This document shows positions 33,663-41,067 of a stretch of 41,067 bases of DNA, piece after piece; the first letter of the stretch is position 1; every line of letters starts with the position of its first letter. The position numbers and the translations under genes are program-made. The notes under the pieces were generated by a model. It saw only the letters and a list, made by a program, of their open reading frames with translations. It searched no databases and was not told the DNA's origin. This stretch comes from Pseudomonadota bacterium (GTDB lineage Bacteria > Desulfobacterota > Desulfobacteria > Desulfobacterales > Desulfolunaceae): assembly GCA_018818835.1 (NCBI GenBank), contig JAHIRD010000023.1, positions 1 to 41,067 of the forward strand. The letters run 5' to 3'.

Positions 33663-34934
33663 ATGACCATGGAAACAAAGACAAACGCTGTCCAACCGGA
33701 CCACAAGATCTGTAAGATCGCCCTTTTGGTCGCCCTGGCCTGTGTGCTTCAGATTTCCGAATCCCTGATTCCCCACCCCATACCCGGCCTGCGCCTGGGC
33801 CTTGCAAACATCCTGACCCTGACCGCTCTCATTGATCTGGGCTTTAGCTATGCCCTGGAAGTGGCCATTCTCAGAACGGTTTTAAGTTCCTTGATCATGG
33901 GAACCTTCATGTCCCCCACATTTATCATGAGTTTGGGCGGTGCTGTGGTCAGCACCCTGGTCATGGGATTGTTTTACTGGCTGTCCGGGCTGGGTTCATA
34001 CCTTCGCATGAGCATCATCGGCCTCAGCATCATCGGTGCCTTTGTTCACAACTTTGTTCAGCTGTATCTGGCCTACCTGCTTCTGGTCAAACATGCGGGG
34101 ATTTTCTTTTTTTTCCCATGGCTGAGCCTGGGTGCCGTGGCAACAGGATGGGTTGTGGGCGTGGTCACCGGGGGGGTGTGTCGACGTCTTCAGGATAATG
34201 AAAAAGGAATGGGGGCACATCAGCCCCAGCCTATGCAAAAGGCCTTTCAACTTCGTCATTACACCCCTGGGGATTCATGGCTCCACAGACTTGGGGCCGA
34301 GATCAAACTGATCAGTCTTTTTATTATGGCTGTATCACTTTTGTTTATAACCCAGGCAGACGTTTACGGCATTTTTTTTATATTCATTTGCCTATTGCTT
34401 CCCTTATCAAAAACGCCTTTGAAATTTCTTCTTTCCTCGGCCAAAAAATACCGTGTCCTGATTGTGATGTCTGTCCTGTTGCCGCTTTTTTTCAATTCAG
34501 GAACCCACATTCTCTTCAGCCTGGGTATGATCAAAATAACCCGGGAAGGTATTCAGACTGGAGCCCTTTACGGGGCGAGGATTCTGCTGCTGGTCCTTTT
34601 AAGCGCCTTTCTTATCCGAACCACATCGCCTGAAAAACTGGTCAAAGGCATGGGGCACCTGTTATGGCCTCTGAAATTATTCGGAATTTCAGCCCATCGA
34701 ACCGCCATGATTCTGTCCTTATCCTGGACAGCGGTGCCCCGTCTCTGGGATGCCGCACGGGATACGGCAGCTTCAACCAATTTTAAAAAAATAACGACCT
34801 TGAAAGGTCTTTTGCCCTTGTTGAGCAATTTTATCGCCACCTTGTATTTAACAACGGAGCCATCGCACGGTCTCTGGGATCAGACACCTTGGGCTGAAAC
34901 CCGTGATCCGGAGCAGCCATGCGTTTCATCATGA
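33663..34934 (+). CDS. Fused Gx transporter (heptaprenyl-diphosphate-synthase-I-like) and EcfT-like protein
   Basis: About 423 residues. The N-terminal half (about 15-180) is the six-helix Gx/Hpre_diP_synt_I family (SLIPHPIPGLRLGLANILTL), an S-component-like membrane protein. The C-terminal half (about 215-400) resembles EcfT/CbiQ (GDSWLHRLGAEIKLI; SFLIRTTSPEKLVKG-like segment). An S/T fusion would form the membrane part of an ECF transporter, but no EcfA ATPase is in this window. The EcfT coupling helix lacks a clear Ala-Arg-Gly motif. The start at 33663 (AAGGAT upstream) avoids overlapping the NusG gene. Substrate (flavin or quinone precursor) is inferred from context. Confidence 0.75.
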   Translation: MTMETKTNAVQPDHKICKIALLVALACVLQISESLIPHPIPGLRLGLANILTLTALIDLGFSYALEVAILRTVLSSLIMGTFMSPTFIMSLGGAVVSTLVMGLFYWLSGLGSYLRMSIIGLSIIGAFVHNFVQLYLAYLLLVKHAGIFFFFPWLSLGAVATGWVVGVVTGGVCRRLQDNEKGMGAHQPQPMQKAFQLRHYTPGDSWLHRLGAEIKLISLFIMAVSLLFITQADVYGIFFIFICLLLPLSKTPLKFLLSSAKKYRVLIVMSVLLPLFFNSGTHILFSLGMIKITREGIQTGALYGARILLLVLLSAFLIRTTSPEKLVKGMGHLLWPLKLFGISAHRTAMILSLSWTAVPRLWDAARDTAASTNFKKITTLKGLLPLLSNFIATLYLTTEPSHGLWDQTPWAETRDPEQPCVSS

Positions 34935-34939
34935 CTCCG

Positions 34940-34960
34940 CCGACTTTTTACGAGTTCATT
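34940..34960. repeat. Solo end of the MITE-like repeat
   Basis: CGACTTTTTACGAGTTCATT closely matches the right terminal repeat of the 93-bp element (CGACTTTTTGCGAATTCATC). It lies just after the EcfT stop, in the 111-bp gap before the porin gene. The left end and body are absent: a relic. Confidence 0.5.
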
Positions 34961-35045
34961 GTGATTCACGAGTCGTTAAACCTGTATGACCGGTTGAATG
35001 ACTCTGCGCTTAGGTTGACAACCTTAAGAAAAGGGGAGAAAGGAG

Positions 35046-36317
35046 ATGAAATTGAAAACTGCATTGATAGCAACCGTTGCGTTTATGTTTTTAAGTGGCG
35101 TAATGGCCGGCGCCGATCAATTATCCGATCTAAAAACCCAGGTGGAGTCCCTGGAACAGAAAGTCGAAGGATTGGAGTCAAAACAGAAGGAACAGGACCT
35201 GACCCTTGAGAAAGTTCCGGAAATCGTCGAATCTGTTGAAGGACTTCGGAGCCAGCCGTCTGCCCGGGAGGTTGTCTCCCAGGCCATGGGAAACCAGGCC
35301 ACCATTGGAGGGCATTTTAAATTCTATCTGGCTGACCAGGCCAGGGGGGATGTGAATGACCAGAGCCAGCACAATTCCTTTAGCATGGGCATCAGTGAAC
35401 TCTGGTTGTATGTGAACAAAAGCGTTACCGATTGGCTTCAGATCACCGTGGCCCCTGAAATCGCTGTAATGGCCGAAGCCACACCGTCTTTGGGAGGTGA
35501 AATCACCCGTTCCAATTCGTCCAGTATGGATGTGGATCTGGATGAAGCCTTTATGACGGTTCGGCTTCCAGGCATGTTCGAACTCAAAGTCGGTGCGTTT
35601 TACCCTCTTTTCTGTGAAGAGTACGCCACCAAATCATGGTGGCATGAGCAGTATCACAACAACAATGGTCTTGTGACCCTACAGGCCATGCAGTCCACGG
35701 GACTTGAGCTTTATCGGAATTTTGATTTCGAGAACTTCTCCCTTCCTATGTCTTTTTCCCTGGTTAACGGTGAATCCAGGGGCCTTGACCAGGATAGCCG
35801 GTTTACGGATAACAACAGCGCAAAAACAGCCATGCTCCATCTGGCACCTGAATTTTTTGTGGCTGAAGGCCGTCTTAGGATGTTGGGTTCCGCCGGTTAT
35901 GGCCGCTGGGACAATGAGGGAGACTATGATGCTTACCAGTGGGCAGCAGGATTCGAGTATACCCGGTCCAGCCTCAGCCTGAGCAGTGAATACCTGCTGC
36001 GCTGGCGAGAAGCCCTGCCCCTCACCGGGGGTGGGACCGAAGATGGCGAGGACAAAGGATGGTATGCCAAGGTCAAGTATTCATACAACACCAAGGTACG
36101 ATTCGTTCTCAAATACAGCGACGTGGACCTCTGGGCCACATCCACCAGTGCATTGCTAACGGACAATTACAAGACCGTTTCCCTTGCAGGAGGCTGGTGG
36201 GTCACCGACAGTTCCACCATCATTCCCCAGATTGAGTATGTGGATGCCGAACGCAGCAACAGCCAGATCACTCTTAAATACACCCGTTATACCCTGGGGT
36301 GGCGAACCACGTTTTAG
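35046..36317 (+). CDS. Outer-membrane porin
   Basis: 423 residues. A Sec signal peptide ends near VMAGA, followed by a short coiled coil (about 24-60: LKTQVESLEQKVEGLESKQK) that may trimerise or tether it to the wall. From about 85 onwards the pattern is alternating polar/aromatic beta strands ending in terminal Phe (GWRTTF), as in outer-membrane beta-barrels. It resembles phosphate-selective-type porins. Within a cytochrome cluster it may be the barrel of a porin-cytochrome conduit, although such barrels are usually larger (MtrB-like) and no CXXC motif is present. AAAGGAG precedes the ATG. Confidence 0.82.
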   Translation: MKLKTALIATVAFMFLSGVMAGADQLSDLKTQVESLEQKVEGLESKQKEQDLTLEKVPEIVESVEGLRSQPSAREVVSQAMGNQATIGGHFKFYLADQARGDVNDQSQHNSFSMGISELWLYVNKSVTDWLQITVAPEIAVMAEATPSLGGEITRSNSSSMDVDLDEAFMTVRLPGMFELKVGAFYPLFCEEYATKSWWHEQYHNNNGLVTLQAMQSTGLELYRNFDFENFSLPMSFSLVNGESRGLDQDSRFTDNNSAKTAMLHLAPEFFVAEGRLRMLGSAGYGRWDNEGDYDAYQWAAGFEYTRSSLSLSSEYLLRWREALPLTGGGTEDGEDKGWYAKVKYSYNTKVRFVLKYSDVDLWATSTSALLTDNYKTVSLAGGWWVTDSSTIIPQIEYVDAERSNSQITLKYTRYTLGWRTTF

Positions 36318-36393
36318 TGGCGAGGAGGTCTGGGCATGATGAGTCGTCAACCCTCACTTTTAGCAAAGCTCAACGTTAACATGGGAGATTCAC

Positions 36394-37434
36394 GTGATTA
36401 AAAAAGGTCTTCGTAAAACCATGATCCTGACCATAGCGGGTGTTCTTATTCTGTTTACGGCGGCCCTGGCTGTCCGGACATACAATATGCACCGGTTTCA
36501 TGTGGAAAAACAGACACGGTTCATGATGGATACCTTCGTGACCATCTATGCGGTGGGACCTGCCAAGGTGGGTGCCAGTGCCATGAAGGCCGCCTTTGAA
36601 CGCATGCAGGAGGTTGACTCAAAATTCAACCACCTGGACCCCAACGGGCCCATTTATGCATTCAATCATGACGGCACATCCATCACAGACCCCGAGATTG
36701 TATTTGTTGCCGAAAAAGCCTTGGAAATCGCACACATGACAGACGGAGCCTTCGACATCACCATTGAGCCCCTGATTGAATTATGGGGATTTTACGACGA
36801 CAAACCGGCCCTGCCGGATGATTCGGCCATCAAGGCCTGCCTTGCAAAGACAGGATTCAAGCATCTTAGGATTATAGATGGGATGCTGGTCAAGGACGAT
36901 CCATCCATCCGCATTGACCTGGGCGGTATTGCCAAAGGATATTCAGTCAACCAGGCCAAAAACGCATTAGCGGAAAATGGCATTTCCTCTGCCTTGATTG
37001 ATGCCGGGGGTGATGTCTTTGCTCTGGGCCGACGGGGAAAGGATCTCTGGAAAATCGGTATCAGGAGCCCCAGGGGGAGTGACATTCTGGGATTTCTGGA
37101 TGTGGAAGATCTGGCGGTCATGGGATCGGGTGATTATGAACGTTTTTTCATGCACGATGGCAAACGGTATCACCATATTTTCGATCCCAGAACAGGTTAC
37201 CCTGTGCCTGGGGTCAGCGGGACCACGCTGCTTTATGGGGACCCCATGCTGGCCGATGCCTGGAACACAGCCATATTTGTCCTGGGCCCTGAAAAAGGCC
37301 CTGTGATCGTTGAAAAGATACCTGGCATGGAAGCGGTGATGATCACAGACACGGGCAAGGTCATGTACACGTCCGGTCTGGCAGATGCCTTAAAAATAAA
37401 CAATCAAACCAACATATCAATCGCAAGGAGATAA
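36394..37434 (+). CDS. apbE: FAD:protein FMN transferase ApbE
   Basis: 346 residues. An N-terminal hydrophobic segment (about 9-27) serves as signal/anchor, so the enzyme acts in the periplasm. ApbE motifs are present: TFVTIYAVG, DSKFNHL, DLGGIAKGYSVNQA, DAGGDVFALG and the late HIFDPRTGYPV. It attaches FMN from FAD to Thr/Ser in partner proteins, with Mg2+. GTG start after GGGAG. The next gene, 3 bases downstream, encodes a protein with the flavinylation motif and is the obvious target. Confidence 0.95.
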   Translation: MIKKGLRKTMILTIAGVLILFTAALAVRTYNMHRFHVEKQTRFMMDTFVTIYAVGPAKVGASAMKAAFERMQEVDSKFNHLDPNGPIYAFNHDGTSITDPEIVFVAEKALEIAHMTDGAFDITIEPLIELWGFYDDKPALPDDSAIKACLAKTGFKHLRIIDGMLVKDDPSIRIDLGGIAKGYSVNQAKNALAENGISSALIDAGGDVFALGRRGKDLWKIGIRSPRGSDILGFLDVEDLAVMGSGDYERFFMHDGKRYHHIFDPRTGYPVPGVSGTTLLYGDPMLADAWNTAIFVLGPEKGPVIVEKIPGMEAVMITDTGKVMYTSGLADALKINNQTNISIARR

Positions 37435-37437
37435 TAC

Positions 37438-38031
37438 ATGTTAAGAAGATGGAGTCTTTTTGGGTATAGCCTGATTGCGCTTGCCTTCTGCCTGCCAACG
37501 GTATGCCATGCATTTATCGTTCTGACCGAAGAACAAGCATTGAAGGAAGTTTTCTTTTCCGGTGCCGAAATCGAGACCGAAACAAAAACCTTGGCTGGAG
37601 ATACGCTAAAAAAGATTAAGGAGAGCCTGGGGGGCAATCTCATTTACCACCAGGAAGGATCCGAGTCTGCGGATGTTCAAAGTAATCAAAATGTCAAATT
37701 GTTCTTTGCAAAAAAGGACGGCGAACGAAAAGGGGTGGCCATTATTGATGAACAGCCCGGCAAATGGGGCCCTGTTGTCTTTATCATTGCCATGGACATC
37801 AAAGGAACCGTCAAAGCGGTCCGCGTCATGAGTTACCAGGAAATCAGAGGCCGCCCCATTGCCAGGCTTGCCTTCATGAACCAGTACAAGGGGAAATCGG
37901 TGAATTCAACATTAACCGTGGGAAGAGATATCGTCGGAATCAGCGGCGCCACCATATCATCGCGCTCTGCAACCTTTGCCGTTAAAAAAGCTCTGGTCCT
38001 TTACGATGAGCTTTATCTTAAAAAACCTTGA
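37438..38031 (+). CDS. FMN-binding (flavinylated) periplasmic protein
   Basis: 197 residues with a signal peptide (cleavage near VCHA). The C-terminal FMN-binding domain (about 85-190) contains DIVGISGATIS: the SGAT motif, as in RnfG/NqrC, in which Thr 172 is the expected FMN-linked residue. Helix-rich N-terminal region has no cysteine in the mature part. The gap to apbE is 3 bases, so enzyme and substrate are co-expressed. It probably shuttles electrons across the periplasm between cytochromes. Confidence 0.92.
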   Translation: MLRRWSLFGYSLIALAFCLPTVCHAFIVLTEEQALKEVFFSGAEIETETKTLAGDTLKKIKESLGGNLIYHQEGSESADVQSNQNVKLFFAKKDGERKGVAIIDEQPGKWGPVVFIIAMDIKGTVKAVRVMSYQEIRGRPIARLAFMNQYKGKSVNSTLTVGRDIVGISGATISSRSATFAVKKALVLYDELYLKKP

Positions 38032-38131
38032 GGATTGTCGTGCATCACGGCCCTGTCCAGTGTGAGATTAATGCAATTAAAAAGGAGGGTGAAACATGTT
38101 CGGCATTCATCATTCCAAATGGGAGGTAGTC

Positions 38132-40402
38132 ATGTCCAGCCAGCAAGATAGATTTAAAGCTGTGGGGATTGCCCTGGTCTTCGCCCTTGCCTTGTTTGGC
38201 TGTTCCGGCTCAAACTCGGCCCTTGACGAAGAAACCATATTAACAGCTCAATCCTTTGATGAAAATTGTGCCTTGTGCCACCGCTCCGGAAGCATTGCTG
38301 ACGTTGCGGAAATACACGGTACGGAAAGCAGCAGCAGTGTAAACGCTAAAATCACAGGTGTTGCCGTCAACGACGGCACTGGAAAAGTCACCATCAGCTT
38401 CAAGGTGTTTGACAGTGAAAACAGCCTCATACCCATTACCGGTGTTGCCAAAGCAGATATCCGCTTCACCATTGCCCAGCTGGTAGCCGATGGCGACGGC
38501 GTGTATAACTGGCAGAGTTATATCAACACCACGGAGGTCAAGGATGCCGGTGAACCTGGCAATGCGTCCGACGGCACAGCCACACCGGACGGCTCCTCCA
38601 AAATACAGGCGACCTCCGAACGGGCCAATGCCGGCTCAGGGGTGTTTACGGATCTTCTTAACGGCACCTACACCTATGTGATGGCCTTGACCATCAACAC
38701 GGTCACAACACCCCTGGCCGTGACATACGACAACACCCTGACCCATCGGGTGGCCATGCAGCTGAGCGGAAATGAGTCCAATGCCTTCTACGATTTTGTG
38801 CCCGACGGCGTTACAGACCTCCGGACCCATGATATCGCAGACAACGCATCCTGCAATGAATGCCATATCAAGCTGGGCCTCCACGGGGGAGACAGAATCC
38901 AGATCGAACTATGTGCCACATGCCACAACCCGGGCACCTATGATGCCAACAGCGGAAACGTGGTGGATCTCAAAGTCATGATCCACAAGATCCATGCCGG
39001 AGAAGAACTGCCCGAAGTCCAGGCTGACGGCGAGTACGCCATCTGGGGATATGGAAACAGCAAGCACGACTATTCAACGGTGGTGTTTCCCCAGGATCTG
39101 CGCAACTGCACCACATGCCACGATGGTGCCGATGCGGCAACCCTCGATGGGGACAACTGGAAAGACGTACCGTCCACAGACGCATGCACCGCCTGCCATG
39201 CTGACCCCGAGGCTGACGACTATGTGGGGTTCCCCAACCTGACAGCCGTCCAGATCGCAGCGGCTCACGCCATTCCGTCAAAAACCGCGGCCGGAACCTT
39301 TGAATACACCATCACCTCTGTCACGAACACGGCCCCGGGCCAGTATCCGTCCGTCACCTTTAAAGTGACCGATCCCACCAACGCAGATGCTGCCTATGAT
39401 ATCCTGACCGATGCGCCGTTCACTGCCAGTGGGGGGGCCAGCAGCCTGAACATCCTGATCGGCTGGGAAACCGCTGACTACTCCAACACGGGCAGCGGAA
39501 GGACACCGGCCCAGCCCCTATCCATCAGCGCACTTTCAAGCAGCAATTCCACTGATAACGGAGACGGAACATTCACGGTCACATCCACCGTTGCCATTCC
39601 AAGCACGGCCGTTGGAAGTGGTGTAGTGGCCATGGAAGGCCATCCGGCCGGTGATTTTGACGGAGACACGACCTATTCGGACCGTGTCCCGGTAACCGGT
39701 GTGACAGAGGCCTTTGCCATCACCGACAGCAGTGCCGTGTCCAGACGCGAAGTAGTGGATATCGACAATTGCAATAAATGCCATAATGTCCTGAGTCTCC
39801 ATGGAAGCAACCGTACGGGTGAGCCCCAGCTTTGTGTCATCTGCCACAATGCCGATGCCACGGACATAGGACGACGGCCCACCGGCACAACGGCAGTGGA
39901 CGGGAAAGTGGAAGAAGCCATTGATTTCAAAACCATGATCCACAGCATCCATGCCGGGAAAGCCGATGAACACGGGTTCCGTGAAAACGGCATCGTTGTC
40001 TACGGGTACAACAGCAGTGTCAACGACTTCAGCCATGTCCGCCTGCCCAACGGCGAGGAAAATCTAATGAACTGCGCAGGCTGCCACAGCGGCACGACCT
40101 ATATGCCGCCCCTTGATGACACTGTCCTGCCCACAACGATCCTGACAAATACGGATCTTGAAAGCCCTGATGACGACACAAACATCACCCCCACCACAGC
40201 TGTGTGCTCATCATGTCACGACTCGGTATACTCAAAAACCCATATGGCTGAAGAAGGAGGCCTGTTTAATTTTGTCCCCTTCATTGAAGAAGCAGCCAGC
40301 TCGGCAAATGGGGAAATCACCCTGTGCGCCCCCGGCCCTGTAGCCTCCCAACCGGGAGGTCACAGCAGCCGAAACGACTGTTGCAGTTGCCATAGTATTT
40401 AG
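38132..40402 (+). CDS. OmcA/MtrC-family decaheme c-type cytochrome, surface lipoprotein
   Basis: About 756 residues. A lipoprotein signal ends in ALFGC with Ser at +2. Ten CXXCH motifs lie near residues 45, 240, 260, 325, 351, 546, 567, 647, 691 and 749; the last is CCSCH, three residues before the end. Hemes 2-5 and 6-10 form clusters separated by beta-rich domains (about 60-235 and 375-540), which matches the alternating beta-barrel/pentaheme layout of MtrC and OmcA. The likely role is electron export to minerals, electrodes or partner cells. Two starts have good ribosome sites: 38096 (GGAGGG) and 38132 (GGGAGG); the latter gives a more typical signal peptide. Last gene before the terminator. 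Confidence 0.92.
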   Translation: MSSQQDRFKAVGIALVFALALFGCSGSNSALDEETILTAQSFDENCALCHRSGSIADVAEIHGTESSSSVNAKITGVAVNDGTGKVTISFKVFDSENSLIPITGVAKADIRFTIAQLVADGDGVYNWQSYINTTEVKDAGEPGNASDGTATPDGSSKIQATSERANAGSGVFTDLLNGTYTYVMALTINTVTTPLAVTYDNTLTHRVAMQLSGNESNAFYDFVPDGVTDLRTHDIADNASCNECHIKLGLHGGDRIQIELCATCHNPGTYDANSGNVVDLKVMIHKIHAGEELPEVQADGEYAIWGYGNSKHDYSTVVFPQDLRNCTTCHDGADAATLDGDNWKDVPSTDACTACHADPEADDYVGFPNLTAVQIAAAHAIPSKTAAGTFEYTITSVTNTAPGQYPSVTFKVTDPTNADAAYDILTDAPFTASGGASSLNILIGWETADYSNTGSGRTPAQPLSISALSSSNSTDNGDGTFTVTSTVAIPSTAVGSGVVAMEGHPAGDFDGDTTYSDRVPVTGVTEAFAITDSSAVSRREVVDIDNCNKCHNVLSLHGSNRTGEPQLCVICHNADATDIGRRPTGTTAVDGKVEEAIDFKTMIHSIHAGKADEHGFRENGIVVYGYNSSVNDFSHVRLPNGEENLMNCAGCHSGTTYMPPLDDTVLPTTILTNTDLESPDDDTNITPTTAVCSSCHDSVYSKTHMAEEGGLFNFVPFIEEAASSANGEITLCAPGPVASQPGGHSSRNDCCSCHSI

Positions 40403-40432
40403 ACAAGGATATACCCTAAACTCTGTTTCATG

Positions 40433-40465
40433 GAGCGCCCTTTGGTTAAAGGGCGCTCTTTTTTT
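40433..40465 (+). terminator. Rho-independent terminator of the cytochrome cluster
   Basis: GAGCGCCCTTT pairs perfectly with AAAGGGCGCTC across a GGTT loop and is followed by seven T. It lies 30 bases after the decaheme stop. Confidence 0.9.
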
Positions 40466-40658
40466 GGGGGAATGGCACAAGGAGGTGCTTTCTGATTATT
40501 TGATTATTAGCGACTGAGGCCCTGCCTGGGCTTGCCAAACATAGCTTCACCATGGTACATTTGGCCTGCTTATTGATTGTCTTAAACAGAGCCCGACCAG
40601 GAAATTCAGCAGATGCAGAAAACACTGTGTTTTTTAATGATTAAATCCATCAATCCAC

Positions 40659-41003
40659 ATGGTATCCATGATGATAAATAAACAACAAGACACAACCTCC
40701 ATGGCAATCAGTGAGGCACAACTGGTTTTAGCGGAAAAAAGAACCTCTTTGGCTGTATTGAGAACGGGAATTGCGGTATTGGCCTTGCCTCTGACCGTTG
40801 TGAGTTTTCTGATAGTCACATCGAAATATTATGATGCCATTCATGTCCTTCATTTTCTTATCCCCTTAAGCATAATCAATATTTCTTTAATTATTTTAGG
40901 GCTCTATCTTATTATTCGCTCCGTATACCGTTTGCGGCATTATGATAAGCTCATGCATGAAATCAAACAAAACCATAGTGTCATCAGTAAATTTATTGCT
41001 TAG
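40659..41003 (+). CDS. DUF202-family small membrane protein
   Basis: 114 residues. After a short polar N-terminus comes AEKRTSLAVLRTGIAVLALPL, the family signature (acidic/basic helix start with Arg-Thr), then hydrophobic segments about 42-58 and 66-92 and a charged tail. The function of the family is unknown. Three nearby Met codons (40659, 40668, 40671) are possible starts; none has a strong ribosome site. It lies beyond the cytochrome-cluster terminator, so it is a separate unit. The last 64 bases of the window show no gene. Confidence 0.7.
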   Translation: MVSMMINKQQDTTSMAISEAQLVLAEKRTSLAVLRTGIAVLALPLTVVSFLIVTSKYYDAIHVLHFLIPLSIINISLIILGLYLIIRSVYRLRHYDKLMHEIKQNHSVISKFIA

Positions 41004-41067
41004 TACCCATCCATAAATTGCATGGTGTGCCCCTCGGTGTTCTTGAATTTTCGAAAAGTCCTGTGGC

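Noticed and set aside
35046-36317. MtrB-type porin of an MtrCAB conduit
   Set aside because: Too short for MtrB (usually well over 600 residues) and lacking its N-terminal CXXC motif; kept as a general porin.
40473-40489. TGGCACAAGGAGGTGCTT as a sigma-54 promoter before the DUF202 gene
   Set aside because: The GG-to-GC spacing is one base too long, and the -12 element lacks TT before GC.
1-41067. CRISPR arrays, tRNA, rRNA, prophage or complete insertion sequence
   Set aside because: No regularly spaced repeats, tRNA-like cloverleaf, rRNA sequence, integrase or intact transposase was found on reading through.

Overview
The window looks like chromosome of a Gram-negative, anaerobic, respiratory bacterium, most likely a Desulfobacterota member (Desulfobacterales-like). 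This rests on gene content: CXXCH multiheme cytochromes, an OmcA/MtrC-type decaheme lipoprotein, Lol-type lipoproteins, a sigma-54 enhancer-binding regulator, YceI proteins and an outer-membrane porin. No 16S rRNA or tRNA is present, so the assignment is inferred.

Layout. 1-1.7 kb: a cysteine-rich (CxxCC) protein bracketed by two inverted copies of a ~93 bp repeat, then a YajD-type HNH protein. 2.1-7.8 kb: an M28-like peptidase lipoprotein, a DUF4143-type ATPase, an iron-sulfur-flavoprotein-like reductase, and two YceI genes, the second fused to a cysteine-less thioredoxin-like domain. 8.2-10.4 kb: a 735-aa orphan protein. 10.5-14.9 kb (minus strand): a two-gene signalling operon (cNMP-binding/methyltransferase, then PAS/HD-GYP) and radC. 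15.5-18.6 kb: an OmpA-type lipoprotein and an MFS transporter. 18.7-25.0 kb (minus strand): a small STAS/SpoIIAA-like protein, an MscS-type channel, and a 1716-aa fusion of a cation-chloride-cotransporter-like permease to a long helical region and a C-terminal P-loop ATPase. 25.6-27.8 kb: a membrane-bound sigma-54 activator, divergent from the fusion. 28.0-29.9 kb: a decayed accessory stretch with a gene remnant, a two-gene HNH cassette, and an Rhs relic interrupted by a palindromic element.

30.3-40.4 kb: a nine-gene same-strand cluster ending at a strong terminator. It encodes an octaheme cytochrome, a membrane-anchored triheme cytochrome, cytochrome b, a NusG-domain-II protein, a fused Gx-transporter/EcfT protein, a porin, ApbE flavin transferase, an FMN-binding protein with an SGAT flavinylation motif, and a decaheme OmcA/MtrC-like cytochrome. 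Together these can be read as a route from the inner-membrane quinone pool (cytochrome b plus triheme) through periplasmic heme and covalent flavin carriers to the cell surface. This is a candidate flavinylated extracellular electron transfer system. A DUF202 protein follows.

The strongest candidates for undescribed biology are this electron-transfer locus, the permease-ATPase fusion coupled to an MscS channel, the small HNH cassette, and the TIR-bearing short repeat that recurs across the window and sits inside the cytochrome cluster.
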